Shown here one piece after another: positions 43,345 to 51,578 of a stretch of 64,000 nucleotides of DNA. Under the pieces are notes generated by a model. It had not been told where the DNA came from. It saw only the letters and a program-made list of their open reading frames with translations, and did no database searches. The translations under genes and the position numbers were made by a program. Numbering within the stretch: the stretch's first letter is position 1; every line of letters begins with the position of its first letter. This DNA is from Polyangium sp. 6x1 (GTDB lineage: Bacteria > Myxococcota_A > Polyangia > Polyangiales > Polyangiaceae), in the NCBI RefSeq assembly GCF_029946515.1, contig NZ_JARZHH010000021.1:1-64000 (forward strand). The letters run 5' to 3'.

Positions 43345-43968
43345 ATGAAGATCTTGGTCTTCGGGGCTTCGGGGCCCACGGGTCGGGAGGTCGTCGCGCA
43401 GGCGCTCGACGCGGGGTACGAGGTGCGGGCGTTCGCGCGCAGGCCCGCGGCCGTCGGCGCCTGGTCGCCGCGCCTCGACCTCGTGCAAGGAGACGTGCTC
43501 GAGTGGGGCCACGTGGGGCCCGCGATGCGCGGCGTGGACGCGGTGATCTCGGCGCTCGGGACGGGCCAGGACTTCGGCGAGACGAACCTCTTTTCGGACG
43601 GGTTCGCGGCCATCCTGTGGGCGATGGCCGAGGCCCGCGTGCGCAGGTTCGTGTGCGTGACGTCGGCCGGGACGATCGAGGATCCGAACGAGCCGCTCTG
43701 GTACCGGACCGTGGGCCGATGGATGGCGCGGCACGTGTATGCCGATCAACGAAGGGCGGAGGAGCGGCTGCGCGCGAGCGACTCCGACTGGACGATCGTG
43801 CGCCCGCCCCGCCTCCTGGACGGACCCAAAAGGGGTGATTACAAGATCACGAAGGACGGGCCCGCCGGCAAGGCGTACGAGGTGAGCCGGGCGGACCTCG
43901 CCGAGTTCATGGTGGCCGAGATGATGGCGATGAAATACGTCCGAGCCGCCGTGGGAATCGGGTATTAG
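43345..43968 (+). CDS. NAD(P)-binding atypical SDR (NmrA/BLVRB-like)
   Basis: 207 residues. Rossmann loop GASGPTGREV (residues 8-17), then an alternating alpha/beta fold with AVISALGTGQDF, RFVCVTSAGTIEDP and WTIVRPPRLLDGP. This is the atypical SDR type with flavin reductase or redox-sensor relatives; the YxxxK motif is absent, so it is probably not a classical dehydrogenase. The pirin gene begins one base after its stop, which suggests co-expression in oxidative stress. Confidence 0.8.
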   Translation: MKILVFGASGPTGREVVAQALDAGYEVRAFARRPAAVGAWSPRLDLVQGDVLEWGHVGPAMRGVDAVISALGTGQDFGETNLFSDGFAAILWAMAEARVRRFVCVTSAGTIEDPNEPLWYRTVGRWMARHVYADQRRAEERLRASDSDWTIVRPPRLLDGPKRGDYKITKDGPAGKAYEVSRADLAEFMVAEMMAMKYVRAAVGIGY

Positions 43969-43969
43969 C

Positions 43970-45010
43970 ATGAGCTCCGCGAACGATATCGTGCTCGAGA
44001 CGCGCCCCCTCGGTTTTCCCTGGGAGACGGCCGATCCCTTCCTCTTTTGCGTGCACCACGACGACGCGTACCCCGCGGGCAACGAGCGGATGGGGCCGGC
44101 GGCGTCGCTCGCAGGGCGCAACCTCGGCCAGGATTTCGCCGGCAAGGACGGCTGGCGCATGTACCACGGCGAGGTCGTGCCCGGCTTCCCGCAGCATCCG
44201 CACCGCGGCTTCGAGACGGTGACGATCGTGCGGCGCGGGCTCATCGACCACGCGGACTCGCTCGGCGCGGCGGCGCGCTTCGGGTCGGGTGACGTGCAAT
44301 GGTTGACGGCGGGCGGAGGGATCGTCCATTCCGAGATGTTCCCGCTGCTCGATCGGGCGAACCCGAATCCGGTCGAGCTCTTTCAGATCTGGCTGAACCT
44401 GCCGGCGGAGGACAAGCTCGTGCCGCCGCATTTCTCGATGCTGTGGAGCAGCACGATCCCGCGGTGCACGTTCCTCGACGAGGCGGGGCGATCGACGGAG
44501 GTGACGGTGGTCGCTGGGAGGCTCGACGGGAAACACGCGCCGGCGCCGCCGCCGCATTCATGGGCGTCGCGGCCGGATGCGGACGTGGCGATCTGGACCA
44601 TTCGAATGGCCCCGCGCGCCACGTGGACCTTGCCGAAGGCGGCGAACCCGCAATCGGTGCGGACGCTCTATTTCTTCGACGGCGCGTCGCTGCGCATCGG
44701 GGAGCGCGCGCTCACGGAGCACGCGGCAGCGCGGGTCCGGAGCGACGTGGACGTGCGGCTCGAGGCCGGCGACGAGGAGGCCGAGATCCTCCTTTTGCAG
44801 GGGCGTCCGATCGGGCAGCCGGTCGTGCAGTACGGTCCGTTCGTGATGAACACCCGCGAGCAGATCCAGCGCGCGATGATGGATTACCAGCGGACCCGAT
44901 TCGGCGGGTGGCCGTGGCCGAGCGACGACCCGGTGCACGGGCGCGAGGAGGGGCGGTTCGCGCGGCATGCGGATGGACAGGTGGAGCGGGTCAAGGGTCC
45001 AGGGGCGTAG
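43970..45010 (+). CDS. Pirin family protein
   Basis: 346 residues, two-cupin fold. The metal-site residues are HPHRGFET with His pairs, IDHADS and GGGIVHSEMFP, as in human pirin and YhhW quercetinases. The FGSGDVQWLTAGGGIVH segment is the family core. Pirins bind Fe or Zn; some cleave quercetin, others regulate partners. It starts one base after the SDR stop. Confidence 0.88.
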   Translation: MSSANDIVLETRPLGFPWETADPFLFCVHHDDAYPAGNERMGPAASLAGRNLGQDFAGKDGWRMYHGEVVPGFPQHPHRGFETVTIVRRGLIDHADSLGAAARFGSGDVQWLTAGGGIVHSEMFPLLDRANPNPVELFQIWLNLPAEDKLVPPHFSMLWSSTIPRCTFLDEAGRSTEVTVVAGRLDGKHAPAPPPHSWASRPDADVAIWTIRMAPRATWTLPKAANPQSVRTLYFFDGASLRIGERALTEHAAARVRSDVDVRLEAGDEEAEILLLQGRPIGQPVVQYGPFVMNTREQIQRAMMDYQRTRFGGWPWPSDDPVHGREEGRFARHADGQVERVKGPGA

Positions 45011-45083
45011 CTCCCAAGCGTCGACCACGACCTGAACGCCCTTCCATCTTCGCTCGATCTTCCAGGCCCGATCGCACGCGCCC

Positions 45084-45110
45084 TTGACATGGTGTCGAGT
45101 TGACACTAAG
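45084..45110 (+). promoter_or_regulatory. candidate promoter and small inverted repeat
   Basis: TTGACA (45084-45089), 17 bases, TAAGGT (45107-45112) is a possible sigma-70 type promoter. GTGTC (45092-45096) and GACAC (45102-45106) form a small inverted repeat between the two elements, and a second TTGACA lies at 45100-45105. It leads into the NrtR-like operator. Confidence 0.4.
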
Positions 45111-45139
45111 GTTCGTGTACATCCTACACGTACACGAAC
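45111..45139. promoter_or_regulatory. Perfect 10-bp inverted repeat, candidate operator of the Nudix regulator
   Basis: GTTCGTGTAC (45111-45120) and GTACACGAAC (45130-45139) are exact reverse complements with a 9-base spacer; the ATG of the Nudix-wHTH gene is the very next base. Arm length, symmetry and place between promoter and start fit autoregulation by this NrtR-like protein. It would also fold as an RNA hairpin over the start. Confidence 0.65.
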
Positions 45140-45829
45140 ATGACCCACACCTACCGTTACCCGCGCCCGGCGCTCGCCGTGGATTGCGTCGTTTTTGGCC
45201 TCGACGAGGAGGATCTCAAGGTCCTGCTCATCCGGCGCGGCGTCGAGCCTTTCGCCGGGCGCTGGGCGTTGCCCGGTGGTTTCGTGCGCCTCGACGAGAC
45301 GCTCGACGAGGCCGCGCGGCGCGAGCTCCGCGAGGAGGCCGGCATCGAAAAGGTGTACCTCGAACAGCTTTATACGTTCGGGGCCGTCGAGCGGGATCCA
45401 CGCGAGCGCGTCGTCTCCGTGACGTATTACGCGCTCGTGAAGCTGAGCGAGCACGCGGTCCGCGCGGCCACGGACGCGCGCGAGGCGGCGTGGTTCGCGA
45501 TCGACGATCTGCCGCGGCTCGCCTTCGATCACGAGGCGATCGTCGACAAGGCGATCGCGCGGCTGCGCGGCAAGGTGCGGTATGCGCCGATCGGATTCGA
45601 GCTCTTGCCCAAGAAGTTCACGCTCACGCAGCTCCAGCGCGTGTACGAAAAGGTGCTCGGGCATGAGCTCGACAAGCGGAATTTCCGCAAGAAAGTGGTC
45701 GCGACGGGGCTCTTGATCGAGCTCGACGAGGTGGAGCAGGACGTCGCGCACCGGGCCGCGAGGCTCTACACGTTCGACGAGAAGGCGTATCGGAAGCTCG
45801 AAAAAGAGGGCTTTTTGTTCGAGATTTGA
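45140..45829 (+). CDS. Nudix hydrolase with C-terminal winged helix (NrtR-like)
   Basis: 229 residues. The Nudix domain (about 8-135) has an intact box: G47, E53, REL at 61-63, E65-E66, G68, I69, so catalysis on ADP-ribose-type substrates is possible. Residues about 150-229 ([27 protein letters not shown]) form the winged helix of the NrtR family, which controls NAD synthesis genes and responds to ADP-ribose or NAD. An exact inverted repeat touches its start codon. The PP2C gene begins 15 bases after its stop, and a nicotinamidase-like gene lies in the same run, which fits NAD control. Confidence 0.85.
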   Translation: MTHTYRYPRPALAVDCVVFGLDEEDLKVLLIRRGVEPFAGRWALPGGFVRLDETLDEAARRELREEAGIEKVYLEQLYTFGAVERDPRERVVSVTYYALVKLSEHAVRAATDAREAAWFAIDDLPRLAFDHEAIVDKAIARLRGKVRYAPIGFELLPKKFTLTQLQRVYEKVLGHELDKRNFRKKVVATGLLIELDEVEQDVAHRAARLYTFDEKAYRKLEKEGFLFEI

Positions 45830-45844
45830 GGCGAGGAGGGTGCC

Positions 45845-46669
45845 ATGCGCGTGGACGAGCGATTCGAGATGGCTGTGGGGAGCGTGACGGGGCGCTCGCA
45901 CGTCCTCGCCGGCAAGCCCAATCAGGACGCGTTCGCGTTTCGCTCGGCCGAATGCGGGATCGTCGGCGTCGTTTGTGACGGGTGCGGGAGCGGCGCGCAT
46001 AACGAGATCGGCGCGGCGATGGGGGCGCGGATCGTCGCGGCGCAGGTGCTTCGCGAGATGGAGGCGGGCGCGGCGATTCACGACGAGGCGACGTTCGAGC
46101 GCGTCAGGGAACGGCTGCTCCATTCGCTCGCCTCGGCTGCAGAGGACATGGGCGTCGCGCATCCGCGCGGCGTGGCCGAGTTTTTCCTGTTCACGGTGCT
46201 CGGCGTGGTGATCTCCGCCGAGCGGGCCGTCGTGTTCGGCGCTGGGGACGGGATGTTCGTGGTGGGGGACGAGGTCGTGCGGCTCGGGCCTTTTCCCGGC
46301 AATGCGCCGCCTTACCTCGGGTATGGGCTCTCGGGGGCCGGGCCGCGGTTCTCGATTCACCGCGTGCTGCCCGCGTCGGCGCTCACTTCGGTGCTCGTCG
46401 GCACGGACGGGGCCGTCGATTACGACGCGCTCGCGGGAGCGGCGATCCCCGGGGCGCACGGCGAGCGTGTGCCGCCACTGCGGGCGTTCTGGTCCGAGGA
46501 TCGGTATTTTCGGAACGTCGATGCGGTGCGGCGGTCGCTCGCGCTCGTCAATCGTGATGTGACGCGGCCGCTCTGGGACGAGCGGCGGATGCACAAGGAG
46601 CCGGGGCTGCTCGAGGACGATACGACGCTGCTCGTCGTGCGCCGCAAGAAGCCGAGCGCCGTCTCGTAA
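45845..46669 (+). CDS. PP2C-type protein phosphatase of the phosphatase/kinase/vWA triad
   Basis: 274 residues. PP2C motifs are present in modified form: GVVCDGCGSG (D45, in place of the usual DGMGG), VFGAGDGMF (D135), LVGTDGAVD, and LEDDTTLLVV at the end. This variant is like YegK/PphC of E. coli and the PP2C of TerY-P triads rather than the Stp1 type. It should remove phosphate from Ser/Thr, presumably placed by the kinase encoded next (15 bases on). GAGGAGGG precedes the ATG. Confidence 0.85.
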   Translation: MRVDERFEMAVGSVTGRSHVLAGKPNQDAFAFRSAECGIVGVVCDGCGSGAHNEIGAAMGARIVAAQVLREMEAGAAIHDEATFERVRERLLHSLASAAEDMGVAHPRGVAEFFLFTVLGVVISAERAVVFGAGDGMFVVGDEVVRLGPFPGNAPPYLGYGLSGAGPRFSIHRVLPASALTSVLVGTDGAVDYDALAGAAIPGAHGERVPPLRAFWSEDRYFRNVDAVRRSLALVNRDVTRPLWDERRMHKEPGLLEDDTTLLVVRRKKPSAVS

Positions 46670-46683
46670 GAGAGGTTGTTTCG

Positions 46684-48627
46684 ATGAAGTGGCCGTTCGG
46701 GCTCGCCGCGAGGCGAGGACGGGAGACGTGTGCCATGGAAGTGTACATCGACGACAAACGCATTCGCGTGAGCCCGCAGGCCTCGATCGGCAAGGGCGGC
46801 GAGGCGGACGTCTTCGATCTCGGCGGCGGGATCGCGCTGAAGTTATGGAAGGGGCCGGATCATCCGGACGTCGCCGGGGTCTCGGTCGAGGCGCGCGCGG
46901 CGGCGGACAGGCTCGCGCTCGTGCAGGAGAAGATGCCGCATTTTCCGGCGGGATTGCCGGAGCGCGTCGCCTCGCCGATGGCATTCGCGATGGATCGAAA
47001 AGGTCGGACGATCCTCGGGTATACGATGCGGCTCATCGCGGGCGCCGAGCCGCTCATGTGCCTCGGCGAGCCTTCGCGGCGCAGGGCCCTCGGGGGCGAC
47101 GCGGCGGCGCGGATCCTCTGTGATCTGCGGGCGACCGTCGCGGCCCTTCATCACGCCGGCGCGGTGATCGGCGATTTCAACGATCTGAACGTGCTCGCGC
47201 GGGACGGCGAGGCGCACATCGTGGACGCGGACAGCTTTCAGTTCGGCCGGTTTCCGTGCCCCGTGTACACCGAGCGATTCGTCGATCCGCTGCTCTGCGA
47301 GGCGAGCGAGCCGCGTCCGCGGCCCGTGCGGCCGTTCTCTGCGGAATCGGACTGGTATGCGTTCGCCGTGATGGTGATGGGCACGCTGCTCTGCGTGGGG
47401 CCCTACGGCGGCGTGTATCGGCCGCGGGATCCGGCGAAACGTGTCCCCGAGGCGGCGCGGCCGCTCCGGCGGATCACGGTTTTTGATCCGGAGGTGCGTT
47501 ATCCGAAGCCGGCGATTCCGTACGGGGTTTTACCGGACGACCTGTTGCACGCGCTCTCGTCGATCTTCGAGCGCGACGCGCGGGCCCCGCTTCCGCTCGC
47601 GCTCCTTGCAAACCTGCGGTTTACGGCGTGCGTTTCGTGCGGGGCCGAGCATGCGCGGGCGCGTTGCCCGGTGTGTGATCACGGCGCGGCGCGCGAGGTG
47701 GTCGTCGTGCGGGGGCATGTGAAGGCGTCTCGCAGGTTCGCCACGGCGGGCTCGATGGTCGCGGCGACGCTCGTGGGGGATGCGCCGGCGTACGTGGTGC
47801 ACGAAGACGGCGTTTACAAGCGGGAGGACGGGGCCGTCGTCGCGCGTGGGCCGCTCGACGGGGCATTGCGGTTCTGGATCCAGGGGAAAACCACGTTCAT
47901 CGGGCGGCGCGGGCGGGTCGTTGCATTCGAGGCCGGGCAAGCGGAGCAGGGGATGTCTGTCGACGTATTGGGCCAGGAACCCGCATTCGTGGTGAATGAT
48001 CGATATCGATGGTTCGTCCATGGAGGGCGCCTGTTCCGGCGCGCCGCGCGGCCTTCCGGTGCGCCCCTCGCGGGCCTCGCGGAAGGCGTGGCGGAGCCCT
48101 GGGGCGAGGTACTGTCCGGACAGACCCGCATCTGGGTCGGTGAGCGGCTCGGGTTCGGGTTTTACCGGGCAGGCGCGGTGTCGGTCGCGTTCACCTGGGA
48201 TACGGAGTGCCGCGGGATTCGCGATACGGTGAAGTTGCCCTGGCCGAGCGGGCAGATCGTGGCCGCGGACGCCGCGATCGACAAGGACAGGGTTTGGTTT
48301 TTCCTGACGTACGTGCGCGCCGGTCGAACGATGAACCGGTGCGCCGTGGTGGCCGAGGGCGGCGCGCTGCTCGGCGTGGCCGAGGCCGAGGCGGGCGACG
48401 GCTCGTGGCTCGGGTCGATCGCCGGCAAAAAGGCCATCGGAGGCGCGCTGCTCGTGGCCACGGACAGTGGGCTCGTGCGGGTCGAGCTCGGCCCAGGCGG
48501 GCCGGCGGAGGCGCGGCGTTTCCCGGACACCGAGCCGTTCGTGCAGGAAGGCGCGCGCATCCTCGCGGGATCCGCGGGGCTCTGGGTCGTGGGGGCGCGC
48601 GAGCTCACGGCGCTCGCAATGGGTTGA
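46684..48627 (+). CDS. Divergent protein kinase with zinc ribbon and C-terminal propeller-like region
   Basis: 647 residues; ATG 46735 (MEVYIDDK) is an alternative start. Kinase core about 18-300: glycine loop IGKGGEADVF, K53, and a catalytic loop IGDFNDLNVL (D164, N169) in place of HRDLKxxN; the metal motif is IVDADSFQFG (D183) in place of DFG. DxDSFQ is the mark of YegI/TerY-P kinases. C316/C319 and C328/C331 form a zinc ribbon. Residues about 340-647 are beta-rich, with repeating glimpses of a propeller (PAYVVHEDGVYKREDGAVV, LWVVGARELTAL). It sits between PP2C and the nicotinamidase-like gene. Confidence 0.85.
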   Translation: MKWPFGLAARRGRETCAMEVYIDDKRIRVSPQASIGKGGEADVFDLGGGIALKLWKGPDHPDVAGVSVEARAAADRLALVQEKMPHFPAGLPERVASPMAFAMDRKGRTILGYTMRLIAGAEPLMCLGEPSRRRALGGDAAARILCDLRATVAALHHAGAVIGDFNDLNVLARDGEAHIVDADSFQFGRFPCPVYTERFVDPLLCEASEPRPRPVRPFSAESDWYAFAVMVMGTLLCVGPYGGVYRPRDPAKRVPEAARPLRRITVFDPEVRYPKPAIPYGVLPDDLLHALSSIFERDARAPLPLALLANLRFTACVSCGAEHARARCPVCDHGAAREVVVVRGHVKASRRFATAGSMVAATLVGDAPAYVVHEDGVYKREDGAVVARGPLDGALRFWIQGKTTFIGRRGRVVAFEAGQAEQGMSVDVLGQEPAFVVNDRYRWFVHGGRLFRRAARPSGAPLAGLAEGVAEPWGEVLSGQTRIWVGERLGFGFYRAGAVSVAFTWDTECRGIRDTVKLPWPSGQIVAADAAIDKDRVWFFLTYVRAGRTMNRCAVVAEGGALLGVAEAEAGDGSWLGSIAGKKAIGGALLVATDSGLVRVELGPGGPAEARRFPDTEPFVQEGARILAGSAGLWVVGARELTALAMG

Positions 48628-48654
48628 TTCATAGAAAGAGACGAGAGGTACATC

Positions 48655-49701
48655 ATGAACCACAAGGATCTTCCGCTGCCGGTTTTTTACGATCACAAGA
48701 GCGCCGAGAAGTGGGGCCATCGGCCCAAGGAGGAGCTGCTCTTCGTGGCCGCCGAAGATTGGCGCAAGGCGCTCGACATCCGGCCGGCGGGCGCGGACAA
48801 GACGAATGTGCACCTCCTGCTCATCGACGTGCAGAAGGATTTCTGTCACCCCGAGGGCGCGCTCTTCGTGGCGGGGCGGAGCGGGAAGGGCGCGATCGAC
48901 GATAGCCGGCGCATCGCGGAGTTCATCTACAGGAACCTCGACGTGCTCACGGCGATCACGACGACGATGGATACGCATTTCTCGCACCAGATCTTCTTTC
49001 CGTCGTTCTGGGTGGACCGCGAGGGCAAGTCGCTCTCGGCGCACCGCGTGATCACGACGCGCGACATCGACACGGGCGAGGTGCGGCCGAACCCGGCCAC
49101 CGCGAAATGGCTCTGCGGCGGGAACTACCCGTGGCTCGTGAAGCAGGTGCGGCATTATTGCGACGAGCTGGAGAAGGCCGGGAAGTACACGCTCTATCTG
49201 TGGCCGCCGCATTGCTTGCTCGGCAGCGACGGGCACGCGCTCGTGGGGGCGATCCACGAGGCGCGGCTCTTCCACTCGTACGTGCGCGGGGCGCAGTCGT
49301 GGGTGGAGGTGAAGGGAGGCAATCCGCTGACGGAGAACTATTCGGTGCTGTCGCCGGAGGTGCTCACGCGGTTCGACGGTCAGCCGCTCGGGCAGAAGAA
49401 TACGCTCTTTTTGAAGACGCTGCTCGCGGCGGACGCGGTGATCATCGCGGGGCAGGCGGCGAGCCATTGCGTGAAGAGCTCGATCGACGACATCCTCGGC
49501 GAGATCGCCTCGGTCGACGCCGCGCTCGCGAGGAAGATCTATTTGCTCACCGATTGCATGTCGGCCGTGACGGTGCCGGACGGCAAGGGCGGGCTCGTGG
49601 CGGATTTCACGCCCGAGGCCGAGAAGGCGCTCGCGAAGTTCGCGGCGGCGGGGATGAACCTGGTGAAGAGCACGGACGAGATCGGGCGCTGGTTGAAATA
49701 G
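48655..49701 (+). CDS. Nicotinamidase-like cysteine hydrolase
   Basis: 348 residues, against about 210 for PncA; the extra length lies in an N-terminal extension of 50 residues and inserts. The isochorismatase-fold triad is complete: D58 (LLIDVQKDF), K220 (VEVKGG), C272 (ASHCVK). Metal ligands D106 and H108 (TMDTHFS) and H186 (WPPHCLLGSDG) match nicotinamidases, so the best guess is nicotinamide to nicotinate, which feeds NAD salvage. Isochorismatase or peptide-type amidase activity cannot be excluded. AGAGAGG precedes the start; 14 bases separate it from the vWA gene. Confidence 0.82.
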   Translation: MNHKDLPLPVFYDHKSAEKWGHRPKEELLFVAAEDWRKALDIRPAGADKTNVHLLLIDVQKDFCHPEGALFVAGRSGKGAIDDSRRIAEFIYRNLDVLTAITTTMDTHFSHQIFFPSFWVDREGKSLSAHRVITTRDIDTGEVRPNPATAKWLCGGNYPWLVKQVRHYCDELEKAGKYTLYLWPPHCLLGSDGHALVGAIHEARLFHSYVRGAQSWVEVKGGNPLTENYSVLSPEVLTRFDGQPLGQKNTLFLKTLLAADAVIIAGQAASHCVKSSIDDILGEIASVDAALARKIYLLTDCMSAVTVPDGKGGLVADFTPEAEKALAKFAAAGMNLVKSTDEIGRWLK

Positions 49702-49715
49702 GAGAGGAGGACGTC

Positions 49716-50513
49716 ATGACGAACGGAAATGGGAAGGCAAACGAGATCCGGCGGCTCTTCGAGGCGGCGGAGGAGGAAGGGACGCTGTCGCCGGAGGCGC
49801 TCGCGGCGCTCGCGGCGATCGATATCGGAGCGCAGATCCAGGCCGGGCTCGGCGTGGGCGTGGACGACGTGCAGGCGTCCGAGGTCGTGCTCGTGACGAT
49901 CATGCCGGACGATTCGGGGTCGATCCGTTTCTCCGGGAACGCCGACGCCGTGCGGGAAGGGCACAACGCGGTGGTGGACGCGCTCGCGTCGTCGAAGCAG
50001 AAGGATTCGATCCTGGCGCATACGCGGTACTTGAATGGATTCGTGCTCTATCCGTACCGACCGGTTGCGCTTGCGGAGCGGATGACGACGAAGAACTACG
50101 ATCCCACGCTGGGGACGCCGCTCTACGATCAAACGGTGGTGCTGCTCGGGACGGTGATCGCGAAAGCGCAGGAGTTCGCGCAAAGCGGGGTGCCGGTGCG
50201 GAGCGTGACGTTGATTTTGACGGACGGGGCCGACGAGGGATCGCGCAAAGCCAGGGCGAGCGACGTGCGCGTGATCGTGCGCGACATGCTGGCGAGCGAG
50301 CAGCACATCGTGGCGGCCATGGGGATCGACGACGGGCGTACGCCGTTCCGGGACGTGTTCCGGGCGATGGGGATCGAGGATCGGTGGATCCTGACGCCGC
50401 GGAGCGACGCGGGGGAGATCCGGCGGGCGTTCCGGATGTTCTCGCAATCGGCGATGCGCGCGAGCCTGCACGCGGGGTTTTCGCGGGCGGCGGCGGGCGG
50501 GTTTCTCGGGTGA
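49716..50513 (+). CDS. vWA domain protein of the phosphatase/kinase triad
   Basis: 265 residues with GGAGAGGAGG upstream. The MIDAS metal site is complete: D65-x-S67-x-S69 in PDDSGSI, T134 in GTPLYD, and D170 in LILTDGAD. An N-terminal helical piece of about 50 residues precedes the domain. It differs from canonical TerY, which begins RRLPVYLLIDTSGSM-like, and belongs to a separate lineage with HTRYLNGFVLYPY in the middle. vWA domains mediate metal-dependent binding; in these triads it is the presumed substrate of the kinase. Last gene of the run; 126 bases follow before the next operon. Confidence 0.82.
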   Translation: MTNGNGKANEIRRLFEAAEEEGTLSPEALAALAAIDIGAQIQAGLGVGVDDVQASEVVLVTIMPDDSGSIRFSGNADAVREGHNAVVDALASSKQKDSILAHTRYLNGFVLYPYRPVALAERMTTKNYDPTLGTPLYDQTVVLLGTVIAKAQEFAQSGVPVRSVTLILTDGADEGSRKARASDVRVIVRDMLASEQHIVAAMGIDDGRTPFRDVFRAMGIEDRWILTPRSDAGEIRRAFRMFSQSAMRASLHAGFSRAAAGGFLG

Positions 50514-50583
50514 AAGGCACCGGGGGGCCGGCGCGCCGCGTCGGGCCCAAACCTGTGACGCGATGTCCCATGAGGCGCAGCTA

Positions 50584-50639
50584 TACCTCGCGCCCTCGGT
50601 GCTTCCGTACGAGGTACTATATGTGGTAGGGTAACTACC
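50584..50639. promoter_or_regulatory. nested inverted repeats before the protease operon
   Basis: TACCTCG (50584-50590) and CGAGGTA (50610-50616) are exact reverse complements around a 19-base spacer, followed by GGTAG-GGTAA-CTACC (50625-50639), which abuts the GTG start at 50640. The stretch is less GC-rich than average. It may be the control region of the two-gene operon. Confidence 0.35.
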
Positions 50640-51578
50640 GTGGCACCCTTACGAACAAAGCTCCGGTCCAAGGCGTCACGTGGCGGTTGGGCGACGACGT
50701 TCGCCGCAGGCAGTGCGCTTGGCACCTTCATCGGGCTCGTGCTCGCGCTCTCCGTCCGTGAGAACCCTCTGGTCGCCTCCGTGACGAGCTCGGTCATGGC
50801 GCTCGCCGTGACGTATGCGACGATCCGGGGTTTCTCGTCGCGTGGTGGCTCGTCGACGGAGAGCGGCTCGTCGACGGAGAGCGGCTCGTCGACGGAGGGA
50901 GAGGGGGCGGGTGAAGAGAAGGCCAAGGCGGCGAGCTCGCAGGGCGGAGAGGCGGCGAGCGCGGCGGCGGCGGCTTTGCAGGCCCACGAGGATGCGCCGG
51001 GGCGAGCGTCGGGGGCTGCCATCGGATTCGGGGTGTTTGCGTGCCTCGGGTTGCTCGTAGGCATCTACATACGGACGCACGATCTGCTTTCGCCGACCCC
51101 CGAAGAGCTCACGAAGCGCTGGACGGCCGCCGGCTTCACGGATTCGGAAGCGCAGGAACTCGTCGCCGTTGGCTTGGGGTACAAGCTGCGCCACCCGGAT
51201 CCCCCCAAGAAAGAAGCCGGCGCCGGCCCCGCGGCGCGTGAAGAGCCGCCCGCCCAAGAGTCGAGCGCCGGCGTTGCGCCGCCGTTTGCGGCCAAGGAGG
51301 CGGCTTCGGCGACACCTCCCGGGGACCCGCGCCCCTCCCGCATCGTCGAATCGTATGGCGACACCGTGAACGCCAAGGACACCGTGTTGCTCAACGACGA
51401 TGTGAAGGCGTGTGCGGTCCTGCGAGGAATGAAGTTCGTCGCCGCCCAGGATGGGCTCGACCATTTTAGGACGCTGGGGGAGCCCTGGAAAAGCAAGGCG
51501 AATGAGATCGAAAAAGCTCCCGAGGGCGAGCGTGTCGGCCAATTGAATCAATATGTTCGGAAGAGGTGCAAGTTATGA
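50640..51578 (+). CDS. Three-TM protein with Ser/Glu linker, unknown
   Basis: 312 residues from GTG 50640. Two helices at the start (about 17-39 and 43-62), a linker rich in Ser, Glu and Gly that contains three 18-bp repeats (SSTESG units), and a third helix at about 125-144. After it lies a soluble part: LTKRWTAAGFTDSEAQELVAVGLG, then Pro/Ala/Glu-rich sequence, then a globular tail beginning ESYGDTVNAKDTVLLNDDVKACAVLRGMKF. The tail has two Cys. No family recognised. Its stop overlaps the start of the protease gene by four bases (ATGA), so the two are coupled. Confidence 0.65.
   Translation: MAPLRTKLRSKASRGGWATTFAAGSALGTFIGLVLALSVRENPLVASVTSSVMALAVTYATIRGFSSRGGSSTESGSSTESGSSTEGEGAGEEKAKAASSQGGEAASAAAAALQAHEDAPGRASGAAIGFGVFACLGLLVGIYIRTHDLLSPTPEELTKRWTAAGFTDSEAQELVAVGLGYKLRHPDPPKKEAGAGPAAREEPPAQESSAGVAPPFAAKEAASATPPGDPRPSRIVESYGDTVNAKDTVLLNDDVKACAVLRGMKFVAAQDGLDHFRTLGEPWKSKANEIEKAPEGERVGQLNQYVRKRCKL
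50847..50900 (+). repeat. three 18-bp tandem repeats inside the 3-TM gene
   Basis: Unit GGCTCGTCGACGGAGAGC three times from 50847, the last copy ending GGAGGGA. It codes for SSTESG-type linker units and gives a simple length-variable spacer. Confidence 0.8.
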
